Of a stretch of DNA of 64,000 nucleotides, positions 8,003 to 16,525 are shown piece after piece; the first letter of the stretch is position 1; the number at the start of each line of letters is the position of its first letter. Under the pieces are notes generated by a model. The model was given only the letters and a program-made list of their open reading frames with translations. It was not told the origin of the DNA and did not search any database. Position numbers and translations under genes: made by a program. Source of the DNA: Nocardioides dongkuii (GTDB taxonomy: Bacteria > Actinomycetota > Actinomycetes > Propionibacteriales > Nocardioidaceae); the NCBI RefSeq assembly GCF_014127485.1, contig NZ_CP059903.1, positions 4,090,001 through 4,154,000 of the forward strand, read 5' to 3'.

Positions 8003-8769
8003 CGACGGTCCCCCCGGGACGACGCGAGGGTGTCGAGCTTGCGGGCCTGGTCGCGCATCATCGCGTCGTACGCCGCGCGGTCGCCGACCTTGAGGCCGTA
8101 CGCCGCCTGCGCGGCCGGGTCGGGCAGGATCACCTCGTCGCCGCGGTCCAGCCCCTCGAGCACCGCGGCCGCCACCTGCTCGGCGGTCGTCGGCGACTCC
8201 TCGACCAGCTGGCGGACGACGCTGCCGAGACCCTCGTCGCGGCCGCGCAGGGAGTCCATCAGCCGGGTGCGGAAGAAGGACGGGCAGACCACGTGCGCGG
8301 TCACGCCGTACGGCGCGAGCTCGTGGCCGGCGGTCTCGGTGAGGGCGACGACCGCCGCCTTGACCGCGTTGTAGGACGCCATGCCCGCGGGGTGCACGAG
8401 CCCGGCGAGGGAGGCGACGTTGACGATCCGCCCGGACCGCTGCCGCTTGAGCATCGGCACGAAGGCGCGCAGGCCGCGGACGGCGCCGAACAGGTTGATC
8501 TCGGTGATCCAGCGCCACTCGTCGAGGTCGGCCACGTCGAGCCGGCCGCCGCCGGCGACGCCGGCGTTGTTGACCAGCACGTCGAGGCCGCCCCAGCGCT
8601 CCTCGACGTGGGCGACCGCGGCCGCCCAGTCGTCGTCGGAGGTGATGTCGAGGGTGAGGTCGCCGCCGGTGAGGTCGGTGCGGAGCACCTCGTCGCCGCG
8701 CGCCTCGAACGCCTCGGCCAGCGCGGCGCCGAGCCCGGAGGCGGCCCCGGTGACCAGGATGCGGCTCAT
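7999..8769 (-). CDS. SDR family oxidoreductase
   Basis: This 256-residue SDR has the cofactor motif ILVTGAASGLG, an Asp at the end of beta-2 (VLRTDLTGGDLTLD) that favours NAD(H), NNAG (LVNNAGVAGGG), the catalytic Ser in NVASLAG and the YxxxK in YNAVKAA. It is the first gene of the three-gene unit with the APH-like kinase and histidine phosphatase, joined by an ATGA overlap. Context suggests a hydroxyacyl or secondary-alcohol dehydrogenase for lipid intermediates. Just upstream a 9-codon frame ends on its start codon, and a TAGGGT box lies in front of that frame. Confidence 0.92.
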   Translation of the reverse strand: MSRILVTGAASGLGAALAEAFEARGDEVLRTDLTGGDLTLDITSDDDWAAAVAHVEERWGGLDVLVNNAGVAGGGRLDVADLDEWRWITEINLFGAVRGLRAFVPMLKRQRSGRIVNVASLAGLVHPAGMASYNAVKAAVVALTETAGHELAPYGVTAHVVCPSFFRTRLMDSLRGRDEGLGSVVRQLVEESPTTAEQVAAAVLEGLDRGDEVILPDPAAQAAYGLKVGDRAAYDAMMRDQARKLDTLASSRGDRR

Positions 8770-8795
8770 CTGCGTGCTCGGGGGTCGAGGTCCAT
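8766..8795 (-). CDS. Nine-codon upstream reading frame with leaderless promoter
   Basis: An ATG at 8795 opens a frame encoding MDLDPRARR that stops with TGA at 8768-8766, overlapping the SDR ATG as ATGA. A TAGGGT box (8808-8803) lies 7 nt before this ATG, the leaderless spacing seen at other genes here. The SDR itself has no clear ribosome site, so translation of this minicistron may deliver ribosomes to it. It could also simply be an untranslated leader. Confidence 0.4.
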   Translation of the reverse strand: MDLDPRARR

Positions 8796-8833
8796 GGGGG
8801 CGACCCTACGGTGACGCCGCCGGCTCCCCGCAG

Positions 8834-8893
8834 CTGTGGACAGACCCGCCGAGTCGGCGCACATGTGCGCCGACTCGGCGAGGTCCTCCACAG
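8834..8893. repeat. Intergenic palindrome, CGAGTCGGCGC family, copy A
   Basis: The core 8847-8880 is a perfect 34-bp palindrome: CGCCGAGTCGGCGC, then ACATGT, then the complement. Outside a 6-nt mismatch on each side, CTGTGGA (8834-8840) and TCCACAG (8887-8893) are placed exactly symmetrically about the same centre. The same blocks, CGAGTCGGCGC-NN-ATGT and TCCACAG, recur at 46421-46489, so this is a dispersed element. It lies between fadB and the upstream SDR operon, outside any gene. Confidence 0.85.
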
Positions 8894-8920
8894 GTCGTGC
8901 TGGTCGTGCTGGTGGGCGGG

Positions 8921-11128
8921 TCAGGCGGGGAACGAGCCGCCCGAGGAGGCCAGCTCGCGGAGGTACGCCGTGGGGCGGAACCGGTCGCCGTACTGCTCGG
9001 CGAGCTCGTCGGCGCGGGCGACGAACGCCGCCAGGCCGATCTCGCCGTCGGTGCCCTCGTAGCCGGTCATGAACTGCGCGGCGCCACCGGTCATCGGCGG
9101 GAAGCCGATGCCCATGATCGAGCCGATGTTCGCGGCGGCGGCGGAGGTGATGACGCCCTCCTCGAAGCACTTCGCGGTCTCGAGCGCCTCGGCGAACAGC
9201 ATCCGGTCCTTGACGTCCTGGATCGGCGGCTGCACCTCGGCGGGCGGGAACAGCTCGGCCAGCCCCGACCACATCGAGGCCCGCTTGCCGGCCTCGTCGT
9301 ACTCGTAGAAGCCCGCGCCGCGGAGCCGTCCGGCGCGGCCGGCCTCCAGCATCCGGGTGACCACGGCGGTGCCGGGGTGCTCGGCGTACGGCGTGCCGTC
9401 GCGCTCGGCGGCCTCGCGGGTCGCGGTGGCGATCTTGCCCATCAGCTCCAGGTTGAGCTCGTCGGAGAGCTGCAGCACCGGGGCCGGGTAGCCGGCCTGG
9501 CTGGTGGCCCGCTCGATGGTCCAGGGGCGGACGCCCTCGGCGAGCATCGCCATGCCCTCGTTGACCATGAAGCCGATGACCCGCGAGGTGTAGAAGCCGC
9601 GGCTGTCGTTGACGACGATCGGGGTCTTCTTGATCTGCTGCACCACGTCGTAGGCCTTGGCCAGCGCCTCGTCGGAGCTGTCGGCGCCGCGGATGATCTC
9701 GACCAGCGGCATCTTGTCGACCGGCGAGAAGAAGTGCAGGCCGATGAAGTCCGCCGGGCGGTCGACACCCGAGGCGAGCTCGGTGATCGGCAGCGTCGAG
9801 GTGTTGGAGCACAGCAGCGCGTCGTCGTTGACGTACGGCGCCACCTCGGCGAAGACCTTGGCCTTCAGCGCCGGGTCCTCGAAGACCGCCTCGATGACCA
9901 GGTCGCAGCCGGTGAGGTCGGCCGGGTCGGCCGTCGGCGTGATCCGGTCGAGCAGCTCCTGGCTCTTCTCCTCGGTCAGCTTGCCGCGGCTCACTGCCTT
10001 GGCGTTGAGCTTCTCGGAGTAGGCCTTGCCCTTGGCGGCGTTCTCGGCGGAGACGTCCTTGAGGACGACCTGCATGCCGGCGCGGGCGCAGGAGTACGCG
10101 ATGCCGGCGCCCATCATGCCGGCGCCGAGGACGCCCACCTTGACCGCGCGGTACGGCGGGATGCCCTGCGGGCGCAGCGAGCCGGAGCCGATCGCCTGCA
10201 GGTCGAAGAAGAACGCCTGGATCATGTTCTTCGCGCCCTGGTTGACGATCAGGTTGGTCAGGTAGCGCGACTCGATGCGCGAGGCGGTGTCGAAGTCGAC
10301 CTGCGCGCCCTCGACGGCCGCGGACAGGATCGCCCGCGCGGCCGGGAAGACCGCACCCTTGGTCTGCTTGCGCAGCAAGGCGGGGAACGCCGGGAGGAAG
10401 CTCGCCAGCGCCGGGGACTTCGGCGTACCGCCGGGCATCTTGTAGCCCGGGGCGTCCCAGGGGTTCTTCGACGCCTCGGGGTTGGCCTTGATCCACGCCT
10501 TCGCGGCCGGGACCAGCTCCTCGCGGGTCGCGACCAGCTCGTCGACCAGGCCCTTCTCGAGCGCGACCGCCGGCTTGAACTGGGTGCCGGGCAGCAGCAC
10601 GTCCATCAGGCCGGCCTGCAGCCCGAACATCCGGACGATGCGGGTCACCCCGCCGCCGCCGGGGAGCAGCCCGAGGGTCGACTCCGGCAGGCCGACGATG
10701 GCCTTGGGGTCGTCGAGCAGCACGCGGTGGTTGCAGGACAGGCAGATCTCGTAGCCGCCGCCGAGCGCGGCGCCGTTGATCGCGGCGACCACCGGGCGGG
10801 GGAACTGCTCGAGGCGGCGCAGGCCGGCCTTGACGTTCTCGCCCATCTCGAAGACCGACTGCGCGTCGTCCTTGGTGGCCTGGACCATGTTCTTGAGGTT
10901 GCCGCCGGCGAAGAAGGTCTTCTTCGCGCTGGCGACCACGACGCCCGAAATGCTCTGCTCGTCGGCGGCCACCTCGGCGTACAGACGGTCCACGACCGCC
11001 TGCATCGAGTCGAGGTAGAGCTGGTTCATCGTGTTCGCGCTGGCGGTGGGGTCGTCGAGGGTGAGGGTGACGATGCCGTCGGCGTCGCGCTCGTAGCGGA
11101 CGGCACTCTGGGTCTGGGTCTGGCTCAT
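8921..11128 (-). CDS. fadB: 3-hydroxyacyl-CoA dehydrogenase / enoyl-CoA hydratase (FadB/FadJ alpha subunit)
   Basis: This 735-residue protein is the bifunctional beta-oxidation enzyme. Residues 1-200 form a crotonase domain with oxyanion-hole segments FFAGGNLKN and AALGGGYEICL; the catalytic Glu region is GLPESTLGLLPGGGG. Residues 330-510 are the NAD-binding domain (KVGVLGAGMMGAGIAY) with the dehydrogenase motif HFFSPVDKMPLVEI. The C-terminal 3HCDH domain follows. It hydrates enoyl-CoA and oxidises the hydroxyacyl-CoA. The thiolase is 73 bp upstream on the same strand. The start at 11128 is supported by AAGGAAAC 4-11 nt before the ATG, rather than the 38-codon longer frame. Control by the divergent MerR at 12556 is likely. 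Confidence 0.96.
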   Translation of the reverse strand: MSQTQTQSAVRYERDADGIVTLTLDDPTASANTMNQLYLDSMQAVVDRLYAEVAADEQSISGVVVASAKKTFFAGGNLKNMVQATKDDAQSVFEMGENVKAGLRRLEQFPRPVVAAINGAALGGGYEICLSCNHRVLLDDPKAIVGLPESTLGLLPGGGGVTRIVRMFGLQAGLMDVLLPGTQFKPAVALEKGLVDELVATREELVPAAKAWIKANPEASKNPWDAPGYKMPGGTPKSPALASFLPAFPALLRKQTKGAVFPAARAILSAAVEGAQVDFDTASRIESRYLTNLIVNQGAKNMIQAFFFDLQAIGSGSLRPQGIPPYRAVKVGVLGAGMMGAGIAYSCARAGMQVVLKDVSAENAAKGKAYSEKLNAKAVSRGKLTEEKSQELLDRITPTADPADLTGCDLVIEAVFEDPALKAKVFAEVAPYVNDDALLCSNTSTLPITELASGVDRPADFIGLHFFSPVDKMPLVEIIRGADSSDEALAKAYDVVQQIKKTPIVVNDSRGFYTSRVIGFMVNEGMAMLAEGVRPWTIERATSQAGYPAPVLQLSDELNLELMGKIATATREAAERDGTPYAEHPGTAVVTRMLEAGRAGRLRGAGFYEYDEAGKRASMWSGLAELFPPAEVQPPIQDVKDRMLFAEALETAKCFEEGVITSAAAANIGSIMGIGFPPMTGGAAQFMTGYEGTDGEIGLAAFVARADELAEQYGDRFRPTAYLRELASSGGSFPA

Positions 11129-11201
11129 CTGTTTCCTTCGTACGTCGAAAGGCTTGTGGTTGCGCTCGGCGCCCGGCTCACGAGGTGACCTCGTGCCTGG
11201 G

Positions 11202-12413
11202 TCACACGAGCTCGACGATGGTCGCGATGCCCATCCCGCCACCGACGCAGAGCGTGGCGAGGCCGCGGCGCTGGCCGCGGCGCTCCAGCTCGTCGATGAG
11301 CGTGCCGAGGATCATCGCGCCGGTCGCGCCGAGCGGGTGGCCCATGGCGATCGCGCCGCCATTGACGTTGGTGATCTCGGCGCTGATGTCGAGGTCGCGC
11401 ATGAACCGCATCGCGACCGCGGCGAACGCCTCGTTGATCTCGAACAGGTCGATGTCGCCGACCTCGAGGCCCGCCTTGCCGAGCGCCTTGCGGGCGGCCG
11501 GGGCCGGACCGGTGAGCATGATCGTCGGGTCGGCGCCGGAGACCGCGGTGGCGATGATCCGGGCGCGCGGGGTCAGGCCGAGGTCGGTGCCGACCTGCTC
11601 GGTGCCGATCGCCATCAGGGCCGCGCCGTCGACGATGCCGGAGGAGTTGCCCGCGTGGTGGACGTGGTCGATCTTCTCGACCCAGTGGTACTTCTCGAGC
11701 GCGACGTCGTCGAAGCCCGCGTCCGCGCCGATGCCGGCGAAGGACGGCTTGAGCCGGGACAGGCTCTCCGCGCTGGTGTCGGGACGGATGGTCTCGTCGC
11801 GGTCGAGCACGACCAGGCCGTTGAGGTCGCGGACCGGCACCATCGCGCCGGAGAAGTAGCCGTTCGCCCACGCCTTGGCGGCGCGCTGGTGGGACTCCGC
11901 GGCGTACGCGTCGACGTCGTCGCGGCTCCAGCCCTCGATGGTCGCGATCAGGTCGGCGCCGATGCCCTGCGGGACGAAGCCCGCGCGGAACGCCGTGGCC
12001 GGGTCGGACGCCCAGGCGCCGCCGTCGGAGCCCATCGGCACCCGGCTCATCGACTCCACGCCGCCGGCGAGGATCAGGTCCTCGAACCCGCCGCGGACGC
12101 GCGAGGCGGCCTGGTTGACGGCCTCGAGGCCGGAGGCGCAGAAGCGGTTGAGCTGGACGCCGGCGACGGTGTCGGGGTAGCCGGCGGCGAGCGCGGCGGT
12201 CTTGGCGATGTCGCCGCCCTGGTCACCGATCGGCGAGACGACGCCGAGGACGACGTCGTCGACGCGCGCGGGGTCGAGGGTGGGGTTGCGGACCTTGACC
12301 TCGTCGAGGAGCCCGACGATGAGGTCGACCGGCTTCACCTCGTGGAGGGAGCCGGCCGCCTTGCCCTTGCCGCGGGGCGTGCGGAGGTGGTCGTACACGA
12401 AAGCTTCAGCCAT
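11202..12413 (-). CDS. fadA: Acetyl-CoA C-acyltransferase (thiolase)
   Basis: This 403-residue thiolase has the acylated Cys in [11 protein letters not shown] (about residue 91), the NEAFA loop near 340, the His in [15 protein letters not shown] and the general-base Cys in LCVGGGMG near the C-terminus. It cleaves 3-ketoacyl-CoA to acetyl-CoA and a shortened acyl-CoA, and with fadB downstream completes the beta-oxidation cycle. Its promoter carries a 19-bp dyad placed exactly as the spacer after a TTGACC -35 box. The divergent MerR gene supplies the probable regulator. Confidence 0.96.
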   Translation of the reverse strand: MAEAFVYDHLRTPRGKGKAAGSLHEVKPVDLIVGLLDEVKVRNPTLDPARVDDVVLGVVSPIGDQGGDIAKTAALAAGYPDTVAGVQLNRFCASGLEAVNQAASRVRGGFEDLILAGGVESMSRVPMGSDGGAWASDPATAFRAGFVPQGIGADLIATIEGWSRDDVDAYAAESHQRAAKAWANGYFSGAMVPVRDLNGLVVLDRDETIRPDTSAESLSRLKPSFAGIGADAGFDDVALEKYHWVEKIDHVHHAGNSSGIVDGAALMAIGTEQVGTDLGLTPRARIIATAVSGADPTIMLTGPAPAARKALGKAGLEVGDIDLFEINEAFAAVAMRFMRDLDISAEITNVNGGAIAMGHPLGATGAMILGTLIDELERRGQRRGLATLCVGGGMGIATIVELV

Positions 12414-12473
12414 GACCGTCCTAGCGACTGTTCAGGGGCGCGGGCCTCGTGGACCCGCGGTGGTCCGTCGATT

Positions 12474-12498
12474 GTGACACCGTTAGTGTCACGGTCAA
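12474..12498 (-). promoter_or_regulatory. MerR-type operator-promoter for fadA/fadB
   Basis: Bases 12474-12480 (GTGACAC) and 12486-12492 (GTGTCAC) form an inverted repeat with 7-bp arms and a 5-bp spacer. On the minus strand TTGACC (12498-12493) lies directly before the dyad, so the 19-bp dyad forms the spacer of the promoter, the architecture typical of MerR-regulated promoters. The same dyad occurs upstream of the CoA-transferase at 20735. Confidence 0.65.
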
Positions 12499-12555
12499 GA
12501 GGCAACCCGCCGATGTGGCGCCGGTCACGGCCCCAGACGCAGGAGGAGGTACTCG

Positions 12556-13299
12556 ATGGCGGACTCCCTGGCAGGCGAGGAGCTGCTCACGCTCGACGAG
12601 CTGACCGCCCGGGTCGGCATGAGCGTGCGCAACATCCGCTTCTACACGACCAAGGGCCTGGTCCCGCCGCCGCTGCGGCGCGGCCGCTCGGGCTACTACA
12701 CCGCCGACCACGTCGCCCGGCTGGAGCTGGTGCGCGAGCTCCAGGAGCACGGGTTCACGCTCTCCGCGATCGAGCGGTACGTCGGCGCGATCCCCGCCGA
12801 CGCGACGCCCGAGGACATCGCGCTGCACCGCACCATGCTCGCGCCCTGGCAGGCGGACGCGCCCGCGGAGCTCACCCGCGCCGAGCTGGACCGGCGTACC
12901 GGCCGGACGCTCAGCGACGAGGACCTCGCCACCCTCGCCGCCCTCGGGATCGCGATCCGCGGCAAGCGCGGTCGCTACCAGGTCTCGATGTCCCAGCTGC
13001 CGGTAGGACTCGGGCTGATCGACCTCGGCTTCCCGACCGAGGCCGCGCTCGCCGCCGCCGACGTGTACGCCGCCCACGGCCGCCAGCTCGCCCACGAGCT
13101 CAACGAGCTGTTCCGCACCATGGTCTGGCCGGTCTACCGCGAGGCCGGCGCCGCCCCCGAGAAGATCCAGGAGGTGGTCGAGCGGCTCAAGCCGCTCTCG
13201 ATCGCCAGCCTGGTCTCGGCGTACGAGTCGGCGATGGACGAGACCAAGCGCGAGCGGATCGCCGAACGGACCCGCCGGGTGTCAGGCGACGACTCCTAG
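12556..13299 (+). CDS. MerR family transcriptional regulator
   Basis: This 247-residue protein has an N-terminal MerR winged helix: LLTLDELTARVGMSVRNIRFYTTKGLVPPPLRRGRSGYY..., with the RNIRFY variant of the family's R-x2-R-Y-Y motif. The arm LELVRELQEHGFTLSAIERYV follows. The remaining 170 residues are a long, Cys-free effector domain, so it is not a metal sensor. The start at 12556 has a strong GGAGGAGG ribosome site. It diverges from the thiolase and is placed to control fadA/fadB through the dyad between them, probably with an acyl-CoA ligand. Its TAG stop also forms part of a TAGAGT box for the next gene. Confidence 0.92.
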   Translation: MADSLAGEELLTLDELTARVGMSVRNIRFYTTKGLVPPPLRRGRSGYYTADHVARLELVRELQEHGFTLSAIERYVGAIPADATPEDIALHRTMLAPWQADAPAELTRAELDRRTGRTLSDEDLATLAALGIAIRGKRGRYQVSMSQLPVGLGLIDLGFPTEAALAAADVYAAHGRQLAHELNELFRTMVWPVYREAGAAPEKIQEVVERLKPLSIASLVSAYESAMDETKRERIAERTRRVSGDDS

Positions 13300-13308
13300 A
13301 GTCGGGGC

Positions 13309-14193
13309 ATGACCCAGACCGTGCTCGTCACGGGCGCCACCGGCTTCGTCGGCAAGCGCCTGGTCCCCGCCCTCGTCGAGGAGGGGCACCAGGTCAGGGC
13401 GATGACCCGCAAGCCCGACGCGTACGACGGGCCGGGCGAGCCGGTCCACGGCGACGTGCACGACGCCGGCTCGCTGGCCGACGCGCTGTCCGGGGTCGAC
13501 GTCGCGATCTATCTCGTGCACTCCCTCGACGACGACGACTTCGAGCGCGTGGACGCCGAGGCCGCCCGGTCGTTCGGCCTCGCCGCGGCGGCGGCCGGGG
13601 CGCGCCAGATCGTCTACCTCGGCGGTCTCGGCAAGGACGGCGAGGACCTCTCGCCGCACCTGCGCTCCCGACGTCAGGTGGAGCGGCTGCTCGGCGAGTC
13701 CGGCGTGCCGGTCACCGTGCTGCGCGCCGCGATCGTCGTCGGCGCCGGCGGGATCTCCTGGGAGATGACCCGGGAGCTGGTGAAGAACCTGCCCGCGATG
13801 GTGGTGCCGAAGTGGGCCGAGACCCGCACCCAGCCGATCTCGATCCACGACGTGGTCCGCTACCTGGTCGGCGTCGTCGGCCGCGAGGAGGCGATGGGCC
13901 GGGTCTTCGAGGTCGGCGGTCCCGACCAGCTCAGCTACCTGCAGATGCTCCAGGAGGCCGCCGAGGTGATGCTCGGCCGCCGCGTCCCGATCCTCAAGGC
14001 GCCGGTGCTGACCCCGCGCCTCTCGTCGTACTGGATCTCGCTGGTCACCAGCGTCGACGTCACCACCGGCCGCAACCTCATCGACTCGATGGGCACCGAG
14101 GTGATCCAGACCGACTTCGCCATCCGCGACCTGGTCCCCGGCGAGCCGCTGACGTACGCCGAGTCGGTGCGGCGGGCGCTGGCGGAGGGCTGA
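13309..14193 (+). CDS. NAD(P)H-binding protein (atypical SDR, NmrA/YbjT type)
   Basis: This 294-residue protein begins with the Rossmann motif VLVTGATGFVGKRLV and has the NADPH-type Arg pair MTRKP after beta-2. The catalytic Tyr/Lys of classical SDRs is not evident, as in the NmrA/YbjT atypical branch. The C-terminal region (about 190-290) holds SYLQMLQEAAEVMLGRR and a possible membrane-facing helix. Members are redox sensors or ubiquinone-reductase accessory proteins; its role here is unknown. TAGAGT lies 6 nt before the ATG, so the mRNA is probably leaderless. Confidence 0.85.
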   Translation: MTQTVLVTGATGFVGKRLVPALVEEGHQVRAMTRKPDAYDGPGEPVHGDVHDAGSLADALSGVDVAIYLVHSLDDDDFERVDAEAARSFGLAAAAAGARQIVYLGGLGKDGEDLSPHLRSRRQVERLLGESGVPVTVLRAAIVVGAGGISWEMTRELVKNLPAMVVPKWAETRTQPISIHDVVRYLVGVVGREEAMGRVFEVGGPDQLSYLQMLQEAAEVMLGRRVPILKAPVLTPRLSSYWISLVTSVDVTTGRNLIDSMGTEVIQTDFAIRDLVPGEPLTYAESVRRALAEG

Positions 14194-14209
14194 TCCGGGG
14201 CCGGTCGGC

Positions 14210-14917
14210 TCAGCCGGGCGTGGCGCCGAAGACCAGCGGCAGCACCAGCAGCATCGACAGCGACCAGGTGATGTGGGTCAGGATCGGGGCGAGGATGCCG
14301 CCGGAGGCGCGGCGCTCGAGGCCGACGACCACGCCGAGCAGGGCCGCGGCGAAGGAGAGCATCACGTTGCCGGTCGCGAGCGTGGCGATCGGGTAGGCGA
14401 TGCTCGTCCACAGGACGGGACGTCGCGGGATCGCGGCGTACGCCGCCCCGCGGAAGAACAGCTCCTCGGCGACGCCGTTGACCAGCGTGATGCCGACGAG
14501 GATGGCCAGCGACCCCTGGTCGGCGTAGTCGAGGACCGACGCGACCTGGTCGCCGAGGAACGGGATCTCCCGCACCACGAGCCCGCCGACCACGAAGAGG
14601 CCGGCGATCGCCAGGCCCAGCCCGATCGGGGTGGCCCAGGGACGGACCAGCTCGTCGCGGTGCGCGATGCGGCCGAGGTGCAGCGGTCCGGAGACGAACG
14701 CTCCGACCGCCCACACCCCGGCCAGCACCAGCGTCGAGAGGTAGAACCAGTCACTGCCGGGCTCGATGCGGAGCGAGAAGCCCAGCACCGACGCCCCGAG
14801 CAGCACGAACCCGGCGGTCACCCACTGGCGACGGCGCAGTGTCTCGGGCGCCTCGCGGTGGTCGCGCGGGACCATGTCCCACAACGACCTCCGCAGCCAG
14901 TCGACCACCGGGCTCAT
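14210..14917 (-). CDS. CPBP family intramembrane glutamic endopeptidase
   Basis: This 235-residue integral membrane protein has about six hydrophobic segments. It carries the CPBP/Abi metal motif EE-x3-R in NGVAEELFFRGA (near residue 155), followed by a His in LTHITWSLSM near residue 215. These are the active-site motifs of the CAAX-prenyl-protease-2/bacteriocin-processing family. The target is not known. The start at 14917 has TAGCCT 8 nt upstream, and the TAG of that box is also the stop codon of the upstream helicase gene. Confidence 0.9.
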   Translation of the reverse strand: MSPVVDWLRRSLWDMVPRDHREAPETLRRRQWVTAGFVLLGASVLGFSLRIEPGSDWFYLSTLVLAGVWAVGAFVSGPLHLGRIAHRDELVRPWATPIGLGLAIAGLFVVGGLVVREIPFLGDQVASVLDYADQGSLAILVGITLVNGVAEELFFRGAAYAAIPRRPVLWTSIAYPIATLATGNVMLSFAAALLGVVVGLERRASGGILAPILTHITWSLSMLLVLPLVFGATPG

Positions 14918-14928
14918 GCCAGTGGAGG

Positions 14929-16386
14929 CTAGCGACCGGTGGAGAACCCGGACGCGCTGTGGCGGGAGCCGCCCGTCGAGGAGCCGGCGGAGGAGCCGGC
15001 CGACGAGGACCCGCCGCGGCGCCGGTTGCGCCCGCCGCCGCCACCCGAGCCGGAGCCCGAGCCGGAGCGACCGGACGGCGACCCGGACGGCGAGCCGGCC
15101 GGCTTGGGACCGCGCTGGCCGCCACCCTGCTTGGGTCGCGAGCTGGTGCGCCGCTGCGGCTGCGCCTCGGGTACGTCGACCACCAGGCCGCCGTCGACGA
15201 CGACCCGCTCGCCGGGGGCGAGCGTGACGAGCACGGGGTGCCGCGGACCGTCGACGCGGGTGATGGTCGGCTTGATGCCGGCCGCCCGGGTCAGGTCGCG
15301 CACGTCGCGGACCTGGTCCTCGGTCATCAGCGTGATGACGGTGCCCGCGGCGCCGGCGCGCGCCGTACGACCGGAGCGGTGCAGGTAGGCCTTGTGCTCG
15401 GCCGGCGGGTCGGCGTGCACGACGAGCGCCACGTCGTCGACGTGGATGCCGCGCGCGGCGATGTCGGTCGCGACCAGCGTCGTGGCCCGGCCCTCGTGGA
15501 AGGCGTCCATGTTGCGGGTGCGGGCGTTCTGGCTGAGGTTGCCGTGCAGCTCGACGGCGGGGACGCCGTTCTTGTTCAGCTGGCGGGCCAGCGCCTTGGC
15601 GCCGTGCTTGGTGCGGGTGAAGACGACCGTGCGGCCGGGGGCGCTGGTCAGGTCGACCAGCACCGGCACCCGCTGCTCGCGGGACACGTGCAGCACGTGG
15701 TGGTCCATCGTCGAGACCGGCGACTGCGCGGAGTCGGCCTGGTGGGTCACCGGCTGGCGCAGGTAGCGCTTGACCAGGACGTCGATGGCGTTGTCGAGCG
15801 TGGCGGAGAAGAGCAGCCGCTGGCTCTCGCGGGGGGTGCGGTCCAGCAGCCGGCGCACGGCGGGCAGGAACCCGAGGTCGGCCATGTGGTCGGCCTCGTC
15901 GAGGACGGTGATCTCGATGTCGGAGAGGTCGCAGTGCCCCTGGCCGATCAGGTCCTCGAGGCGGCCGGGGCAGGCCAGCACGATGTCGGCGCCGCGGCGC
16001 AGGCTCTGGACCTGCGGGTTCTGGCCGACACCGCCGAAGACGGTCATGGTGGTCATGCCGGTGGCCTTCGCCAGCGGCGCGAGCGCCTCCTGGATCTGGC
16101 CGACGAGCTCGCGCGTCGGGGCCAGGATCAGGGCGCGGGGCTTCTTCGCCTGCGCCGTGCGGCCGGAGGCCTGCAGGCGGGTGACGAGCGGGAGCAGGAA
16201 GGCGTAGGTCTTGCCGGATCCGGTGCGGCCTCGGCCGAGCACGTCGCGGCCGGCGAGCGAGTCGGGCAGCGTCGCGGCCTGGATCGGGGAGGGTTCGGTG
16301 ATGCCGCGCTCGGAGAGCAGCGCGACGAGGGAGGTGGGGACGCCGAGATCGGCGAAGGTGTTCGAGGACAAGAGAAGATCACTCAC
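14929..16386 (-). CDS. DEAD/DEAH box RNA helicase
   Basis: This roughly 485-residue helicase has all core motifs: Q-motif (PSPIQAATLPDSL), I GRTGSGKT, Ia PTRELV, II DEAD (VLDEADHM), III SAT, IV VVFTRT, V ATDIAARGIHV and VI HRSGRTARAG. The usual I motif is AQTGTGKT, so GRGRTGSGKT is typical of the actinobacterial RhlE-like branch. The C-terminal tail (about 430-485) is Gly/Arg/Ser-rich and probably binds RNA. I use the GTG at 16386 because VSDLLLSSNTFADLG is where similarity to relatives begins. A longer frame to 16506 would run through two hairpins and is unlikely. The role is mRNA or ribosome remodelling, often cold-induced. Confidence 0.92.
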   Translation of the reverse strand: MSDLLLSSNTFADLGVPTSLVALLSERGITEPSPIQAATLPDSLAGRDVLGRGRTGSGKTYAFLLPLVTRLQASGRTAQAKKPRALILAPTRELVGQIQEALAPLAKATGMTTMTVFGGVGQNPQVQSLRRGADIVLACPGRLEDLIGQGHCDLSDIEITVLDEADHMADLGFLPAVRRLLDRTPRESQRLLFSATLDNAIDVLVKRYLRQPVTHQADSAQSPVSTMDHHVLHVSREQRVPVLVDLTSAPGRTVVFTRTKHGAKALARQLNKNGVPAVELHGNLSQNARTRNMDAFHEGRATTLVATDIAARGIHVDDVALVVHADPPAEHKAYLHRSGRTARAGAAGTVITLMTEDQVRDVRDLTRAAGIKPTITRVDGPRHPVLVTLAPGERVVVDGGLVVDVPEAQPQRRTSSRPKQGGGQRGPKPAGSPSGSPSGRSGSGSGSGGGGGRNRRRGGSSSAGSSAGSSTGGSRHSASGFSTGR

Positions 16387-16411
16387 TGTGGCGGCGTCTC
16401 GCCAGAAGAAG

Positions 16412-16492
16412 CGCGACCGATCAGATCCGGTCGCGAGGCGGGCCCGAGGCAAGACAGGACGGGCCGCACCCTCAACACTAGGGGTGCGGCCC
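16412..16492 (-). promoter_or_regulatory. Two-hairpin leader upstream of the DEAD helicase
   Basis: Bases 16412-16419 pair perfectly with 16428-16435 (8 bp, 8-nt loop), and 16461-16471 pair with 16482-16492 (11 bp, 10-nt loop). They lie between csbD (ending at 16526) and the helicase start (16386). The 11-bp hairpin could terminate csbD transcription. Together they could be a structured leader of the helicase mRNA, as RNA helicases are often autoregulated this way. Confidence 0.5.
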
Positions 16493-16525
16493 GGCAACCC
16501 GCGCATCCGCGCAGGGTGATCTGCG

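Noticed and set aside
8381..11188. A 935-residue plus-strand frame opposite fadB
   Set aside because: It is the reverse-strand shadow of fadB and the SDR, with no start region, domains or codon sense.
11179..11195. Terminator between fadB and the thiolase (8-bp arms around one base)
   Set aside because: A one-base loop is not a realistic hairpin, and the two genes are expected to be co-transcribed.
14929..16506. Extended N-terminus of the DEAD helicase from 16506
   Set aside because: The extra 40 residues run through two hairpins and do not resemble helicases; the GTG at 16386 fits better.
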